47,120 nt of DNA from Halioglobus sp. (GTDB lineage: Bacteria > Pseudomonadota > Gammaproteobacteria > Pseudomonadales > Halieaceae), in NCBI GenBank assembly GCA_020443345.1, contig JAGRIH010000046.1, positions 24,408 through 71,527 of the forward strand, given 5' to 3'. The position numbers and the translations under genes are program-made. Under the pieces are notes generated by a model. The model was given only the letters and a program-made list of their open reading frames with translations, made no database searches and was not told the origin of the DNA. Each line of letters starts with the position of its first letter. Position 1 is the first letter of the stretch. Shown here in pieces: positions 1 to 7,969 of this stretch.

Positions 1-177
1 CAAGTCCTCTCCTGGGCACCATCTTCCTACGGGCGCTGGGTCGAGCAGGGCGCTTAACGGCAGCGACATGTATTCGTCTCCGAATTCGGCCAGGGGGTCA
101 AGGAACCACAACCCTTCTACCCGCACAATGGCCATTGCGCCTCTGCGGCATGAGTATCACTTTTCAGGATCTCGCTA

Positions 178-1398
178 TCAGTCGGATTGAATCGCTGTCG
201 CATAGACGGCGATGTCCGCAGCACTCATTCTCAGTTGACGCGCCGTGTTCTGCCAGCCTTTCAAGGCGGCGGAAACCTCTGCGATGATGGCTTCGGCCTG
301 ATCGTCTTTCAGCGCAAAAAACGGTGCTGCTCTGCGCGCTATATTCATGTCCGCATCCGGCCCTTCTTCTGAAATCCAGGTGGTGAGTTCGCGAACTTTC
401 TCCTGCGACGGCACGGGATTCAAATCGTAGGCCGGCGATAAGCGCCACTTGTCCTCCCGGTCATACAGGAAACCATGATTGCGCAGATGGTCATCCAGAT
501 TGCCAATCGACACACCGAAGACAATCCGCCGCCACAGTTCATGCAGATCTTTGGTCGGCTCGCTTGAATACATGCGTATACAGTGTGCAATGTCGGTGTA
601 GGCCGCCTCGTCGCCATCATTGAGACCCAGCAAGCTCATCGCCGACAAAAAAGGGATACGTTTCCCCTCGTGTCGGTCAAAGCGGGTGATCAGGGCCACC
701 GGTCGACCGGCCACATCCTGCAGCCGGGCCTGCGCGGCATTGATACCCGCTTTGGCAGCCAGCGTCATCGCCAGCACTTCACCGTGGGTGATACTGCGAA
801 CATCATCGGGTTTCGGAAACTTGGCAATGGCCAGCGTGCCGTCATTGTCCATGACGGCTGACTTCGGTCGAGCACCACCGAGCGGTGATCCTTCGTTCAA
901 CAGCAGTTTTAAGTCCTCCGCCGTTTCCGTGTTGGTTTGAACCGCATCGGCCGCGTTTATGAGCGCCGGCAACTGGGTCAGCGGTGGCACGCGGTAGCGC
1001 CCGATATCGTGATCGAAAGCGTCTTCGCCTTCGCGCTTGAATCGCAATGCGCCAATCCGGGTTTGATCGGTGATCGCCAGCAGATAGTCAATTTCTGACA
1101 GGGTTCGGTTTTCGCCGGATTTGCGCAACGCCCGCCGGATCAGTTGCTGCCCCCAACGATCGGGCGCTGTATCTCGCAGCGCACCGGGCAGCGCTGACTT
1201 ATCCGAGGTGGTGTAGATTTGTCCGCCGTCCAAAGGCAGGTTGGCAGGATCGAGAGCAAATGCATCCGGGGTGTCCAGCCACTCATCAGCGTATAAAAAA
1301 ACGGAGCTCTGACTGTTTCGCTTGGCGACATAGCGGCAGCGACCAACCAGTCGTGTAGCGCCGGCATGGTCAATGTAGATTTCGATGGTGTCTGTCAT
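178..1398 (-). CDS. hipA: HipA-family serine/threonine kinase toxin (module 1)
   Basis: 406 aa. HipA toxins are protein kinases of the PI3/4-kinase-like fold; E. coli HipA phosphorylates glutamyl-tRNA synthetase and causes growth arrest and persistence. Seen here: an N-terminal HipA domain, the loop GSPLGGARPK at residues 170-179, the catalytic segment GNLDDHLRN around 299-307 (D302/D303, H304) and the metal-binding SPAYD around 321-325. Length is close to the family's usual 400-440 aa. The ATG overlaps the stop of the upstream antitoxin gene by four bases (ATGA, 1395-1398), so the two are translationally coupled. The target of this copy is unknown. Its sequence differs strongly from the second HipA in this window, so they are separate subfamilies rather than a recent duplication. 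Confidence 0.92.
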   Translation of the reverse strand: MTDTIEIYIDHAGATRLVGRCRYVAKRNSQSSVFLYADEWLDTPDAFALDPANLPLDGGQIYTTSDKSALPGALRDTAPDRWGQQLIRRALRKSGENRTLSEIDYLLAITDQTRIGALRFKREGEDAFDHDIGRYRVPPLTQLPALINAADAVQTNTETAEDLKLLLNEGSPLGGARPKSAVMDNDGTLAIAKFPKPDDVRSITHGEVLAMTLAAKAGINAAQARLQDVAGRPVALITRFDRHEGKRIPFLSAMSLLGLNDGDEAAYTDIAHCIRMYSSEPTKDLHELWRRIVFGVSIGNLDDHLRNHGFLYDREDKWRLSPAYDLNPVPSQEKVRELTTWISEEGPDADMNIARRAAPFFALKDDQAEAIIAEVSAALKGWQNTARQLRMSAADIAVYATAIQSD

Positions 1399-1730
1399 GA
1401 GCGGCCTCGCTTGCGGCCGCGCGGCTGAATCCTCTTCGGCAGGCGATCTTCGTCGATATCCAGCCCCAGGGTATCGGTACGCCGATCCGCCACGTTGCCA
1501 AGACCCTCCACCAATCCAAGGATAGAAAGTACCGTCGCATAGATACCCATGGAGACCGAGGGGTCGCCTTTTTCGACCTTATACAGCGTGCCTCGACTAA
1601 TGAATGCCCGCTCCGCCATGGATACGGTCGAAATGCGGCGCTTTTTCCGCGCAACAGCAATATCCTCACCCAATTTCATGAGGGCTTGCCGGGCTGCTCT
1701 CGGCAGCGTGCTGGTTGCCTGTGTTTTCAT
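1395..1730 (-). CDS. hipB: HipB-like helix-turn-helix antitoxin (module 1)
   Basis: 111 aa. An XRE/HipB-type DNA-binding protein expected to bind and neutralise the HipA encoded directly downstream and to repress the shared promoter. A helix-turn-helix is visible around residues 35-60 (MAERAFISRGTLYKVEKG). The C-terminus is rich in Arg and Lys. ATG at 1730; the gene overlaps hipA by four bases. Upstream lies an AT-rich tract carrying a 13-bp inverted repeat that is a candidate operator. Assignment as antitoxin rests on the HTH fold, the size and the position. Confidence 0.88.
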   Translation of the reverse strand: MKTQATSTLPRAARQALMKLGEDIAVARKKRRISTVSMAERAFISRGTLYKVEKGDPSVSMGIYATVLSILGLVEGLGNVADRRTDTLGLDIDEDRLPKRIQPRGRKRGRS

Positions 1731-1734
1731 AAAG

Positions 1735-1783
1735 TGTCTTATTTAATGATCTATAAAAATCTATTTGTATATTATATAAGACA
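1735..1783. promoter_or_regulatory. Candidate HipB operator pair upstream of hipBA module 1
   Basis: TGTCTTATTTAAT at 1735-1747 is matched on the opposite strand by ATTATATAAGACA at 1771-1783 (12 of 13 positions complementary), flanking a 23-bp AT-rich core. A TATAAT hexamer on the leftward strand (1776-1771) lies inside the distal arm, so a protein bound here would cover the promoter of the leftward hipBA pair. Binding by HipB is inferred from position and symmetry. Confidence 0.45.
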
Positions 1784-2000
1784 TTATTGTTCATCAGGTC
1801 GACAATGTTCAGATCCCAGCTCAACCAGTAGAGCAGATGCCGCCGACTTTGAAGCCAGGAAGTCGGCCTTCGGCAGCGAGCCTGTATGCCGTCTTTTCTG
1901 CCCTGTTATTTAATGGTTATTGTCCGTCCACTCATAAAAAAAGCACCTTATAAGCTTTATTCACAGCCTAAGCGAGGATTTCGCCCAATAAGCAATTTTT
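1784..2000. other. Non-coding spacer between divergent hipBA modules, with hairpin
   Basis: No convincing gene. It contains a perfect 8-bp inverted repeat, GCCGACTT (1842-1849) and AAGTCGGC (1860-1867), with a 10-nt loop and no following T-run, so it is not a standard terminator. Just before it, about 1818-1835 resembles a tRNA D-arm (GCTC...GAGC), but no acceptor stem or T-arm can be found around it. Confidence 0.4.
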
Positions 2001-2029
2001 TTGTTGCAATTAAGTATTAAGAAACTAAT
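2001..2029 (+). promoter_or_regulatory. Putative sigma-70 promoter of hipBA module 2
   Basis: TTGTTG at 2001-2006, a 17-bp spacer, then ACTAAT at 2024-2029 give a reasonable vegetative promoter for the rightward hipB. The -10 hexamer lies inside the first operator palindrome (2020-2037), which fits autorepression. Confidence 0.5.
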
Positions 2030-2070
2030 GTGTTTCTATAACAACAAAAAGAAATTAATATATTTCTTTT
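2020..2070. promoter_or_regulatory. Two matched operator palindromes for hipBA module 2
   Basis: AGAAACTAATGTGTTTCT at 2020-2037 and AGAAATTAATATATTTCT at 2050-2067 are two 18-bp inverted repeats sharing the pattern AGAAAY-TAATRT-RTTTCT. Their centres (2028.5 and 2058.5) are exactly 30 bp apart, close to three helical turns, so two dimers would sit on the same DNA face. The second palindrome extends to 9-bp arms (2047-2055 and 2062-2070). They cover the putative -10 and end 10 bp before the hipB ATG. Paired operators of this kind are known for E. coli HipB; the specific protein here is inferred. Confidence 0.7.
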
Positions 2071-2080
2071 GGGTGTAAAT

Positions 2081-2425
2081 ATGGGCAAGATACATGAAGA
2101 GCTAAAAAAGCGGCGCAAAGCGCTCAAGCTAAAGCAGGGGGACATGGAACTGCGTGTGGGTATGTCCCGCCAGCAGTACCAACGCCTGGAGTCCAGGGGT
2201 AACCCCCGTCTGGACACGCTGGAACTGGTTGCCAAAGGCCTGAAGTTGGAACTCATGCTGATCCCGCAGGAAAAGCGACAGGACGTACAGGATTTCCTGG
2301 ATGGAAAGAAAAAAATTGGCGGCGGGGCAACGCCGACTGGCGAAGGCACTGTGACCAAAGCAGCGCCAGAAGACGATCCATGGGGCGATTGGCTAGAGGA
2401 CGACACGGAGAGCGAGAATGGCTGA
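2081..2425 (+). CDS. hipB: HipB-like helix-turn-helix antitoxin (module 2)
   Basis: 114 aa from the ATG at 2081; an in-frame TTG at 2069 would add four residues but lies in the operator, so the ATG is preferred. XRE-type HTH at about residues 18-60 (KQGDMELRVGMSRQQYQRLE). The last ~40 residues are acidic and probably disordered, ending with a Trp-containing stretch (DPWGDWLEDD). E. coli HipB also has a flexible C-terminal tail that governs Lon degradation; a similar role here is only an analogy. The 3' end overlaps hipA by eight bases (2418-2425). Expected to bind the two palindromes just upstream and to neutralise the adjacent HipA. Confidence 0.9.
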   Translation: MGKIHEELKKRRKALKLKQGDMELRVGMSRQQYQRLESRGNPRLDTLELVAKGLKLELMLIPQEKRQDVQDFLDGKKKIGGGATPTGEGTVTKAAPEDDPWGDWLEDDTESENG

Positions 2426-3686
2426 TGGCGATGCGGTCAGCGTTCTTGAACTCTCCCTTCATGGGACAATCATTGGCTATCTGGCGGGCTTTCGTGATGG
2501 GCGTAATATCCTCACTTTCACCCCTGAGTATGCCTCGGCCAATCCACGCCCGACGTTCAGCCTGATCACGCACCCCGCCTTCCCCAAGGCCACAGAAATC
2601 ATGGCCAGCCCCTGGGTCAAACGACGAAAGCTACATCCCGTGTTGTCCAACCTGTTGCCCGAGGGGGTCCTCCGAGATTATCTGGCTCAGGCGCTTAAAA
2701 CCCACAAAGACAACGAATTCGACTTAATCGCCTGTCTGGGGCAGGACTTGCCTGGCGCTCTGGTGGCAAAGGCGATCGAATCCGATGCCATACCTGGCTA
2801 CGTGCTGGATGACACCGCCAGGGCCAGCGCCATTAAACCTTTTATTCAAGACGAAAAGAGGCGTTTTTCCCTGGCGGGCGTGCAGCTGAAATTCTCCATG
2901 CGGGAAAAAGACGGGCGTTACCAAATCGCCGAGACAGGTGCATTGGGCGACTGGATCATCAAGACCCCCTCGACCACCCACAAGTTTGTGCCCTTGAACG
3001 AATTCACGGCGATGCATCTGGCAAAATTGGCAGGCGTGACCATGCCAGACATTCGCCTGGTCAAACTGAATAAACTGGATCAACTCCCCGCCATCAATCT
3101 GCCCAACGAGGAATACGCCTTTGCCATTCGCCGTTTTGACCGCAATGACGGCAACCGCATTCATATGGAAGACTTTGCCCAGATATTGGTGAAGTATCCC
3201 GCCGACAAATACCGCTCCGCCAATTACCAGCAGATTGCCAAAATCCTCTATAACTATACAGAAGACGGGTTGGGCGATGTCCAACAGCTCGCTCGCCGTC
3301 TTTTGGTCAATATCCTGCTCGCCAATGGCGATGCGCATTTAAAGAACTGGAGTGTGCTGTATCCGGATACCCTGACACCCGTCCTCTCCCCCGCCTATGA
3401 CATCGTAACCACCCGTGTCTACATGGGGGACGAGCGGAACTTTGCGCTTAACCTCGGGAAAGACAAAGACTGGTACAAGGCCTCCCTGGAACAATTCGAA
3501 TACTGGGCGGAGAAATCAGATATCCCCTGGCGTGCGATCAGGCCGCATCTGCTGGACACGTTGGATAAAGCCCGCGGCGAATGGCCAACGGCCTTAAAAG
3601 ACCTGCCCATGGATGAAACACACAAGGCAGGGCTGATCGCGCACTGGCAAAACCTGCATCCCGATTTTCGGATTGAGACACCTTAG
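2418..3686 (+). CDS. hipA: HipA-family serine/threonine kinase toxin (module 2)
   Basis: 422 aa, near the 440 aa of E. coli HipA. Visible elements: the loop FSLAGVQLKFS at 150-160, where S151 matches the autophosphorylation serine S150 of E. coli HipA; the catalytic segment NGDAHLKNWS at 303-312 (D305, H307); and the metal-binding SPAYD at 323-327. All key kinase residues appear intact, so the toxin should be active. The start overlaps the antitoxin gene by eight bases. GC content is visibly lower here than in the ectoine and flagellar regions, which with the second hip module next door suggests horizontal acquisition. Substrate not predictable from sequence. Confidence 0.94.
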   Translation: MADGDAVSVLELSLHGTIIGYLAGFRDGRNILTFTPEYASANPRPTFSLITHPAFPKATEIMASPWVKRRKLHPVLSNLLPEGVLRDYLAQALKTHKDNEFDLIACLGQDLPGALVAKAIESDAIPGYVLDDTARASAIKPFIQDEKRRFSLAGVQLKFSMREKDGRYQIAETGALGDWIIKTPSTTHKFVPLNEFTAMHLAKLAGVTMPDIRLVKLNKLDQLPAINLPNEEYAFAIRRFDRNDGNRIHMEDFAQILVKYPADKYRSANYQQIAKILYNYTEDGLGDVQQLARRLLVNILLANGDAHLKNWSVLYPDTLTPVLSPAYDIVTTRVYMGDERNFALNLGKDKDWYKASLEQFEYWAEKSDIPWRAIRPHLLDTLDKARGEWPTALKDLPMDETHKAGLIAHWQNLHPDFRIETP

Positions 3687-3761
3687 TTATCCTTTCAAAT
3701 ACTGGCCTCTGCGCGAGCATCTGGAGCGGCGACCTGCAAAGCGGTAGCGGCCGGCGTACCG

Positions 3762-6700
3762 TCATTCCCGCGGCGCCCACAGCCCATTGCACCCGTAGGC
3801 CTGCCACCCCCACGCGACCCAGCGCAGCAGCCGGCTGGCCAGCCACAGGGACCAGATGAGCATGGTCACCCGGTACGCCAGCAGGCTCACGCTCACCACC
3901 GTCGCGGTGGGGAAGGCATCGGCGGTGGCGCGATCCTGGAAGAAGTTGTACAGGTGCGATGAACTGTTGTTGCCGGTAACCAGCATGTTCGGGCTGGCCA
4001 GCAGGCCCAGCGGAATGGCCGAGACCAGCGTGGCCAGGGCAAGCAGTGCGCCGAGCACCAGCACCACCTGCATCAGGTTGAACTTGAGACGGCTCATGGC
4101 GGCCGGGCCGACCCGCTGGCGGTACGCCAGCGCGAAGAAAAAGCCGGCGACCACCAGCACACCGTAACTGTTCACCGTGGACAGGCCGATACCCAGCAGC
4201 AGCCAGCCGGGCAGGCTGACGGGGAGGCCGGTGCGCAGGCGCCGATCCAGCGCGTGCAACAGCACGGCGCCGAGCACGATCACACAGAACACGCCCCAGT
4301 ACAGCATGGCGGGGCCGATGTCGGGGCCGGCCAGGTAGAGCGGCCAGCGGTCGCGCGGCAGGGTGTAGCTCAGGGTAATGTTGCTGGCGCCGCCGGGCAG
4401 CGTCACCTGCGGTGTGGTACTCAGCCAGCCGGCGCCGCCGTCCTGTTCAAAGCCCACGGCGATGCGCTGCTCGCCCGGCTGCAGGGCAACGCGTACCGCC
4501 GGGCCATCGGGTGTGGTCAGGGCGCTGCCGTTGCGGGTGAGCGAGGTCACACGGGCATCCGCCGGCAGCTCGAGCACGTAGTCCTGGCCGATGCTGGCTT
4601 TGATGTTCAAGGTGAGGAGACTCTGGCGCAGCGCGCTGCCCGCCTGGTAGGCCAGGCTCGCCTCCTCCACTGTGTAGGTCGGTCCGCCAATGCCCTGCGG
4701 GCGGGTGAAATCCAGCGTCAGGGACTCGCCGGGCCACGGCTGCCACTGCGGCTGCAGGCTGCCCGGGCCCGGGGGTGCGCGGGTCGGCGGCACGCCCTCG
4801 TAGTCGACGCGCCACAGGGCGGAGGGGCGCAGGCGCCAGGTCTCGACGTAGTGCGTGCCGGGCGCCGCCACCAGTTGCAGGCTGTCGACCGGCGCGATGC
4901 TGGATTCCCAGCTAAGCTCGCGCTGCCGATCGCCGAACTGCAGGCGGGCACGGCCGTCGGTGACGCGAATGTTGTCCGACAGCAGTCGCTCGAAGGCCAG
5001 CAAAGGCACTGCCACGGCAACCGGGCCGGTGTCGGGTGCCAGTCGCGTGACGCGCGTCACCACGCGCCACTGCAGGCCGATATCCAGCTCCCTGTCCACC
5101 CGGAAAAACGGCTCCACCGGGTCGGGCGCCAGCGCGGTGCCGGCCTCCCGGCGCACCGCGGCCACGGCGCGCAGGGACAGGGTGCCGGAGGGCACCCGCC
5201 CATCGACCAGTCCACTGAGCAGCCAGTGCCCGCCGCTGGCTGTGATGTTGTGAATCGGCAGCGGCAGGCTGACACTGGCGATGTCCCCGTGCAGCGCGCC
5301 CTCGATGCGCACCACGTGATAGCCCCTGCGCAGCAGTACCGCCAGCGCGCCCGCCTGCTGGCGCAGCGGCGCCGCGCTGTCGCCGTCAACCTGAACCGCC
5401 GACACCCGCCAGCCCTCGCGGGGCGTGGGCAGGGGCAGCAGGACATCCGCCGCCGCGTAGGCGCTGAAACCGATGGTCAGCGTCGCCTCGCCGGTGGTGA
5501 TCACGCCCTCGTCGAGAGCGACGCAGTGCGGCGCACAGGCGGGCGCCTGCAGGAGCCGCCGCTCCAGTTCATCCAGCAGATGCTGCGGCGGGTAATCCAG
5601 GGCCCGGGCGGCGTCGCCCAGGCTGCCGAGCGCCAGCGCGCCACTTAGCAGCAGCGCTGCCGAGGCGCCGCCAGGTGCCGCGCCAGCACTCCGCGTACCC
5701 GGTGACGTCGCCGCGCCAGGCACCGCCGCGCCGGGCGGCGCGGCGCGCAGGTTGCGCAGCACGGCCGCCAGCAGCAGGCCGGCGTAGCCCAGTGTCGCCA
5801 GTACGCTGAACACCCGCCACAGCCGCGTCAGCCACGGCGGGCTGTAGATCACTGACAGTTGTGCGTTTTCCGGCACCGGGCCGCTGGCACTCAACTGCAG
5901 CTTGCCCCACAACCAGTTGGGCACGCCGGGGCCGGTTTGTACGCGATCGCCTTCGCCCACCAGGTAGGCATCGCGCTGTACCGGGGGGGCGACCTCGGCC
6001 GCCTGTTGCTTGCTCGGCGCGGCGGCCCGGGTGGCGCTCTCCTCCCGGGCCTGCATGAAATCCGCCGCCATCCCCGCCGCTTCCGGCAGCGCCGTGCCGG
6101 GGCTGTATGAGGGCTGGTAGATACCGACAGCGTGGCGTTCCAATGAGGGGTAGATGGCCAGCCGGAAGTTGTCGATGGAGAAGGCCACCAGCGCCAGGAC
6201 CAGCGCCACACTCACGAGCGCTGCCGCGACCGCGATACCGCGCCTGGTGCGCCCCCCGGCTACCGCCGACAGCGGCAACAACAGCAGCAACAGAGCGAGT
6301 CCGCCGGTGGGCATGCCCGGTTCGTGGTAGCCCGCCAGCAGCGCCACCAGCGCCAGACCCGCCGCCTTGAAGCCGAGCAGTTTGCGTGTCGCGGCCACCA
6401 TGATCAGCAGCAGGAATATGTCCCACAGATCCCAGTCGCTCAACCAGCTGCCCTGTACGCTGTCCACACCGGCGGCGTGCAGCACCCGCCACCCGGGCGG
6501 CAGGTGCAGCGTGGCACTGTAGCGCTCGGCGCGGCTGCGCCAGCCAGTGACGGAGAAGCTCTCGGGAGAATCGATGCGGGTGACCGCCTGCAGGTCGATG
6601 GCGGGGCTGCGTATCTCCACGCCCTGGGCACCGGCGTGGCGCGTGACCAGCACCGGCTGGCCGGCGACCCGCGCACTGCCGATGCGGGTATCGGCCCGGG

Positions 6701-7829
6701 CATCCAGTCGCCAGCCGCGGCGCATGGCTCCGGTCACCGTCTCCAGTCCGGTGAGGGCGCCGCCGTCGAAATCCAGCCACAGGTTGCGATTGACCGCCAG
6801 CTCATTGGCGCCCGGCGACTGGTCGCCGCGATACTCGGTGGCGAGCTGCAGTGTGGTGCCGGCGTCGAGGCGCCAGGTGGGCAGTTCCCGCCACTCGGTC
6901 GGCAGCGGTACCTGCGAGGTATCGATGCCCGGTGCGCCGGACAGCCGCACCTGCCGCAGATCGCTGTCGGCGGCAAAGCTCAGGTATTCGTAGGCCGGCC
7001 AGGGTTCGGCGACACGGCTCGTGGCGAGTTGTTCCACCGCACCCAGAAAGCGCGAGCGAAACACCAGCGTGTGCCGCCCCGGCCGCAACTGCACGCGCAA
7101 ATTGCCATTGTCTTCCACCCGGGCGGGCAGGGGCGAGGCCAGCGCCATGAGAGCCGTATCCGGCCAGGCCAGCCGGCCCACCTCTACCTCCCGCGGCTCC
7201 CCGCTCACCGTCAGGATCACGCGCGTTTCCAGCGTCATGGGGACACCGTCGACCAGCTTGCGAAACACCTCGATACCCAGCGTGTTGCTCTGCTTGACCG
7301 GCGCCGCGCTCGCGCTGTCGCTGCCCAGGACAATGTGCCCGCCGCGGCGTTCAGCGCTGATCGAACGGCCGTCCCGGGCGATGCTCACCAGCGCCACGCC
7401 CGGCGGCACGGCGAGACTGGCAGGTCTGCGCTGCCAGCGGAACTGTCCGCGAATCACGTGGCTGCCGGTGTCCAGCAGAACGTAGGGAGAGCCGGAGCGA
7501 TCCACCACCGCACCCCGGGCGGTATCGACCGTCACCTGCAGCGGCCAGGTAGCGGTCCCACCGGGCAGGGGCACCATCGCCCCGTCCTGAAACACCTCGA
7601 CGCGGTAGGTGAAGTCCATGCCCCGCGGCACCAGTTCCAGCGCCAGGCGGCCGGGCCAGATACAGACCCGCGAGGGCGGCTCGCCCAACTGCCAGGGGCA
7701 GGTACTGTCCACATGCCGCTCCAGCACCCAGTCCCGCCACTCGTCCAGCTGCGCGGGCGCGGCCGCCGCGTGCGCGGCGCCGAGCAGCGCGATGAGGCAG
7801 GCGAGCAACCTTAGGGTGGTAGCGGGCAT
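3762..7829 (-). CDS. Large exported membrane protein with internally duplicated architecture, function unknown
   Basis: 1355 aa, not recognised. A signal peptide (about 1-23, ending AHAAAA) is followed by a beta-rich extracytoplasmic region to about 460, several hydrophobic segments (about 469-550 and 671-692), a low-complexity Ala/Pro/Gly stretch (693-745), a second beta-rich region (746-1165), and a C-terminal bundle of about five membrane segments (1173-1345). The halves look like a duplication: each periplasmic part begins with an amphipathic helix followed by a Cys pair (C44/C56; C765/C769), and GSHVIRGQFRW (122-132) aligns with GYHVVRIEGAL (836-846). Start ATG at 7829 fits the signal peptide. 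It stands alone; the downstream hipA2 is convergent. Likely in the cell envelope; no enzymatic motif was seen. Confidence 0.85.
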   Translation of the reverse strand: MPATTLRLLACLIALLGAAHAAAAPAQLDEWRDWVLERHVDSTCPWQLGEPPSRVCIWPGRLALELVPRGMDFTYRVEVFQDGAMVPLPGGTATWPLQVTVDTARGAVVDRSGSPYVLLDTGSHVIRGQFRWQRRPASLAVPPGVALVSIARDGRSISAERRGGHIVLGSDSASAAPVKQSNTLGIEVFRKLVDGVPMTLETRVILTVSGEPREVEVGRLAWPDTALMALASPLPARVEDNGNLRVQLRPGRHTLVFRSRFLGAVEQLATSRVAEPWPAYEYLSFAADSDLRQVRLSGAPGIDTSQVPLPTEWRELPTWRLDAGTTLQLATEYRGDQSPGANELAVNRNLWLDFDGGALTGLETVTGAMRRGWRLDARADTRIGSARVAGQPVLVTRHAGAQGVEIRSPAIDLQAVTRIDSPESFSVTGWRSRAERYSATLHLPPGWRVLHAAGVDSVQGSWLSDWDLWDIFLLLIMVAATRKLLGFKAAGLALVALLAGYHEPGMPTGGLALLLLLLPLSAVAGGRTRRGIAVAAALVSVALVLALVAFSIDNFRLAIYPSLERHAVGIYQPSYSPGTALPEAAGMAADFMQAREESATRAAAPSKQQAAEVAPPVQRDAYLVGEGDRVQTGPGVPNWLWGKLQLSASGPVPENAQLSVIYSPPWLTRLWRVFSVLATLGYAGLLLAAVLRNLRAAPPGAAVPGAATSPGTRSAGAAPGGASAALLLSGALALGSLGDAARALDYPPQHLLDELERRLLQAPACAPHCVALDEGVITTGEATLTIGFSAYAAADVLLPLPTPREGWRVSAVQVDGDSAAPLRQQAGALAVLLRRGYHVVRIEGALHGDIASVSLPLPIHNITASGGHWLLSGLVDGRVPSGTLSLRAVAAVRREAGTALAPDPVEPFFRVDRELDIGLQWRVVTRVTRLAPDTGPVAVAVPLLAFERLLSDNIRVTDGRARLQFGDRQRELSWESSIAPVDSLQLVAAPGTHYVETWRLRPSALWRVDYEGVPPTRAPPGPGSLQPQWQPWPGESLTLDFTRPQGIGGPTYTVEEASLAYQAGSALRQSLLTLNIKASIGQDYVLELPADARVTSLTRNGSALTTPDGPAVRVALQPGEQRIAVGFEQDGGAGWLSTTPQVTLPGGASNITLSYTLPRDRWPLYLAGPDIGPAMLYWGVFCVIVLGAVLLHALDRRLRTGLPVSLPGWLLLGIGLSTVNSYGVLVVAGFFFALAYRQRVGPAAMSRLKFNLMQVVLVLGALLALATLVSAIPLGLLASPNMLVTGNNSSSHLYNFFQDRATADAFPTATVVSVSLLAYRVTMLIWSLWLASRLLRWVAWGWQAYGCNGLWAPRE

Positions 7830-7923
7830 GGGGGTCTCCGGCAGGGGCGGTCGTGGTCAGCGGCTAAAGATAACACCATTTTGGCCGGTGAACCCGCTGT
7901 GCCGCAGGTCCCCCGTTATGCGC

Positions 7924-7929
7924 TATAGT
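7924..7929 (+). promoter_or_regulatory. Possible -10 element for the methyltransferase gene
   Basis: TATAGT lies 40 bp before the preferred ATG at 7970. It overlaps the GTG at 7928 that would be the alternative upstream start, which argues against that longer form. No good -35 hexamer is visible at the right distance. Confidence 0.35.
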
Positions 7930-7969
7930 GTCGGTCCTGCAGCGGCATGGCAACCACGGGGCGCGCACT

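Noticed and set aside
1-57. Open frame ending in TAA at 55-57 that could be the C-terminus of a truncated gene
   Set aside because: Only 18 codons are in the window and no family could be recognised; the rest of 1-177 shows no gene either.
1818-1835. tRNA gene
   Set aside because: Only a D-arm-like stem is present; no acceptor stem, T-loop or CCA.
4254-5648. 464-codon frame on the plus strand
   Set aside because: Gln/Arg/Ala-rich shadow of the 1355-aa gene in high-GC DNA, no domain.
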